This document shows, piece after piece, positions 15,854 to 16,829 of a stretch of DNA of 16,829 nt. The notes under the pieces are model-generated. The model did not search any database and was not told the origin of the DNA. It saw only the letters and a program-made list of their open reading frames with translations. This DNA comes from Deltaproteobacteria bacterium (GTDB lineage Bacteria; Desulfobacterota; Syntrophia; Syntrophales; UBA2185). Every line of letters starts with the position of its first letter. The stretch's first letter is position 1. The stretch is from assembly GCA_026388495.1 (NCBI GenBank), contig JAPLJQ010000026.1, positions 1 through 16,829 of the forward strand, read 5' to 3'. The position numbers and the translations under genes were made by a program.

Positions 15854-16279
15854 CTATCCTGCTATTTCAATTCCCATTGACTTTGCCGTCCCCTCAATGA
15901 TCCTGATTGCCCCTTCCATATCAACGGCATTCAGATCATTGTATTTTAACTCTGCAATTTCCTTCACCTGCTTGAACGTCACAGTACCAACTTTTTCCCG
16001 TTTCGGGTCTCCGGAACCCTTCGCAATTTTTGCAAACTGTTTCAGAAGAACAGATGCAGGCGGAGTCTTGGTAATAAAGGTAAACGAGCGGTCCGCATAG
16101 ACCGTTATGATAACGGGAATTACCGTTCCCTCTTGATTCTGCGTCATGGCATTGTATGCCTTGCAGAATTCCATGATATTGACACCGTGCTGTCCCAGAG
16201 CCGGACCGATCGGTGGCGACGGCGTCGCCTTACCTGCCTTGATCTGAAGCTTTATGTTGGCTATAACCTTTTTTGCCAT
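15854..16279 (-). CDS. rplK: 50S ribosomal protein L11
   Basis: L11 binds the GTPase-associated region of 23S rRNA at the stalk base and is needed for RelA activation and thiopeptide action in well-studied bacteria. The 141-aa protein has the proline-rich N-terminal domain with TPSPPIGPALGQHGVN at about 19-34, and the C-terminal rRNA-binding domain with GSGDPKREKVGTVT and DLNAVDMEGAIRIIEGTAKSMGI. The prolines at 22 and 23, the thiopeptide-contact region, are present. I chose the ATG at 16279 (MAKKVIANIKLQ), with GGTGA 5 bases upstream. A GTG three codons earlier overlaps that ribosome binding site. It follows nusG after 55 bases. Confidence 0.97.
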   Translation of the reverse strand: MAKKVIANIKLQIKAGKATPSPPIGPALGQHGVNIMEFCKAYNAMTQNQEGTVIPVIITVYADRSFTFITKTPPASVLLKQFAKIAKGSGDPKREKVGTVTFKQVKEIAELKYNDLNAVDMEGAIRIIEGTAKSMGIEIAG

Positions 16280-16292
16280 TTTGATCACCCTG

Positions 16293-16309
16293 TTATAAAT
16301 ATTTTATAA
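16293..16309 (-). repeat. AT-only perfect inverted repeat between nusG and rplK
   Basis: TTATAAA and TTTATAA flank a three-base spacer, giving a 17-base near-palindrome made only of A and T. No good -35 hexamer lies at the right distance, so I do not call a promoter. As RNA it is a weak stem just before the rplK ribosome binding site. Confidence 0.35.
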
Positions 16310-16334
16310 TCTTCCTGCTACTTTCGTCCCTGCA

Positions 16335-16829
16335 TCATATTTGAACAACCTGGATGAAATCAAGCTCCACAGGAGTTGATCGGCCAAAGATACTGACAAT
16401 AACCCTCAATTTCCCCTTCTCAGGCTTGGCCTCATCAATGACGCCATCAAAGTTTGTAAAAGGACCATCAATAATCCTGACATGATCGCCGATTTCAAAT
16501 TTGAATTTTGGCTTGGGTTTTAGCGTTCCTTCATCAATTCTGGTTTTTAAGATTTCCACATCCTTATCAGGTATCGGAGCCGGTTTATCTTTACCCCCGA
16601 TAAAACCGGTAACCTTGGGAGTATCTTTGACGATATGCCAGGTATTATCATTCATTTCCATCCTGACCAAGATATAACCAGGAAAGAATTTTCTTTTTGA
16701 TGTCTTTTTTTCTCCGGAAACAAGCTCCACGACATCTTCTTCGGGAATGAGAATATCCGAAAAATATTCCTGCATACCTGCCGACTGGATTCTTTCCTGA
16801 AGGGAAAGCTTCACCCGGTTCTCAAAGCC
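16335..16829 (-). CDS. nusG: Transcription antitermination/elongation factor NusG, missing N-terminus (cut by window edge)
   Basis: 164 codons are visible. The first complete residues read GFENRVKLSLQERI, so about 15 N-terminal residues (the usual WYVVHTYS strand) lie beyond the right edge, against about 181 aa in E. coli. The NGN domain includes KRKFFPGYILVRMEM, the hydrophobic face that binds the beta' clamp helices, and WHIVKDTPKVTGFIGG. The C-terminal KOW domain has GDHVRIIDGPFTNFDG and ends STPVELDFIQV; in E. coli this domain binds Rho or S10. GTG at 16814 encodes an internal valine and should not be taken as the start. The gene stands first in the visible run, just before rplK, as in most bacteria (secE-nusG-rplK). 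Confidence 0.96.
   Translation of the reverse strand, partial: GFENRVKLSLQERIQSAGMQEYFSDILIPEEDVVELVSGEKKTSKRKFFPGYILVRMEMNDNTWHIVKDTPKVTGFIGGKDKPAPIPDKDVEILKTRIDEGTLKPKPKFKFEIGDHVRIIDGPFTNFDGVIDEAKPEKGKLRVIVSIFGRSTPVELDFIQVVQI

Noticed and set aside
16812..16814. GTG as the start of nusG
   Set aside because: The frame stays open to the window edge with GFENR just before it, which is conserved NusG sequence, so this GTG is an internal valine.

Overview
The window holds one uninterrupted run of translation and transcription core genes, all on the minus strand. Transcription therefore runs from the right edge to the left edge: nusG (5' end cut off) - rplK - rplA - rplJ - rplL - rpoB - rpoC - rpsL - rpsG - fusA - tuf - rpsJ - rplC - rplD (only its first 25 codons are in the window). 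This joins what are separate units in Escherichia coli: the L11/rif operon, the str operon and the start of the S10 operon. The longest stretch without a gene is about 250 bases, upstream of rplJ, and it carries an L10-type leader RNA. No tRNA, rRNA, mobile element, CRISPR array or accessory gene is visible.

Organism: this is a bacterium with moderate GC, judged by eye as a little under 50 percent. RpoC (about 1384 aa) carries the proteobacterial-type insertion in the trigger loop, and RpoB (about 1363 aa) carries the lineage insertion before the catalytic lysines. Together with the order rpoC-rpsL-rpsG-fusA-tuf-rpsJ and the overall protein style, this suggests a former deltaproteobacterium (Desulfobacterota), possibly Syntrophales-like. 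That placement comes from recall of family sequences, not from a search.

Right part (about 13.8-16.8 kb): NusG, L11, L1, L10 and L7/L12. The gaps contain probable autoregulatory RNA: a clear L10 leader before rplJ and a less certain L1-site candidate between rplK and rplA. Middle (5.4-13.8 kb): the beta and beta' subunits of RNA polymerase, intact, with all catalytic and zinc-binding residues. Left (0-5.4 kb): S12, S7, EF-G, EF-Tu, S10, L3 and the start of L4.

The genes supply the polymerase, both elongation factors that use the L7/L12 stalk, the stalk itself, and both partners (NusG and S10) of the known transcription-translation bridge. All genes look intact apart from the two cut by the window edges. 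Several starts need correction from the longest open frame: rplC, tuf, rpsL, rpoB, rplJ and rplK. Non-ATG starts are GTG for rpoC and TTG for fusA and rplJ. I do not see an undescribed system here. The points worth a second look are small RNA structures and start-site arrangements in the gaps between genes.
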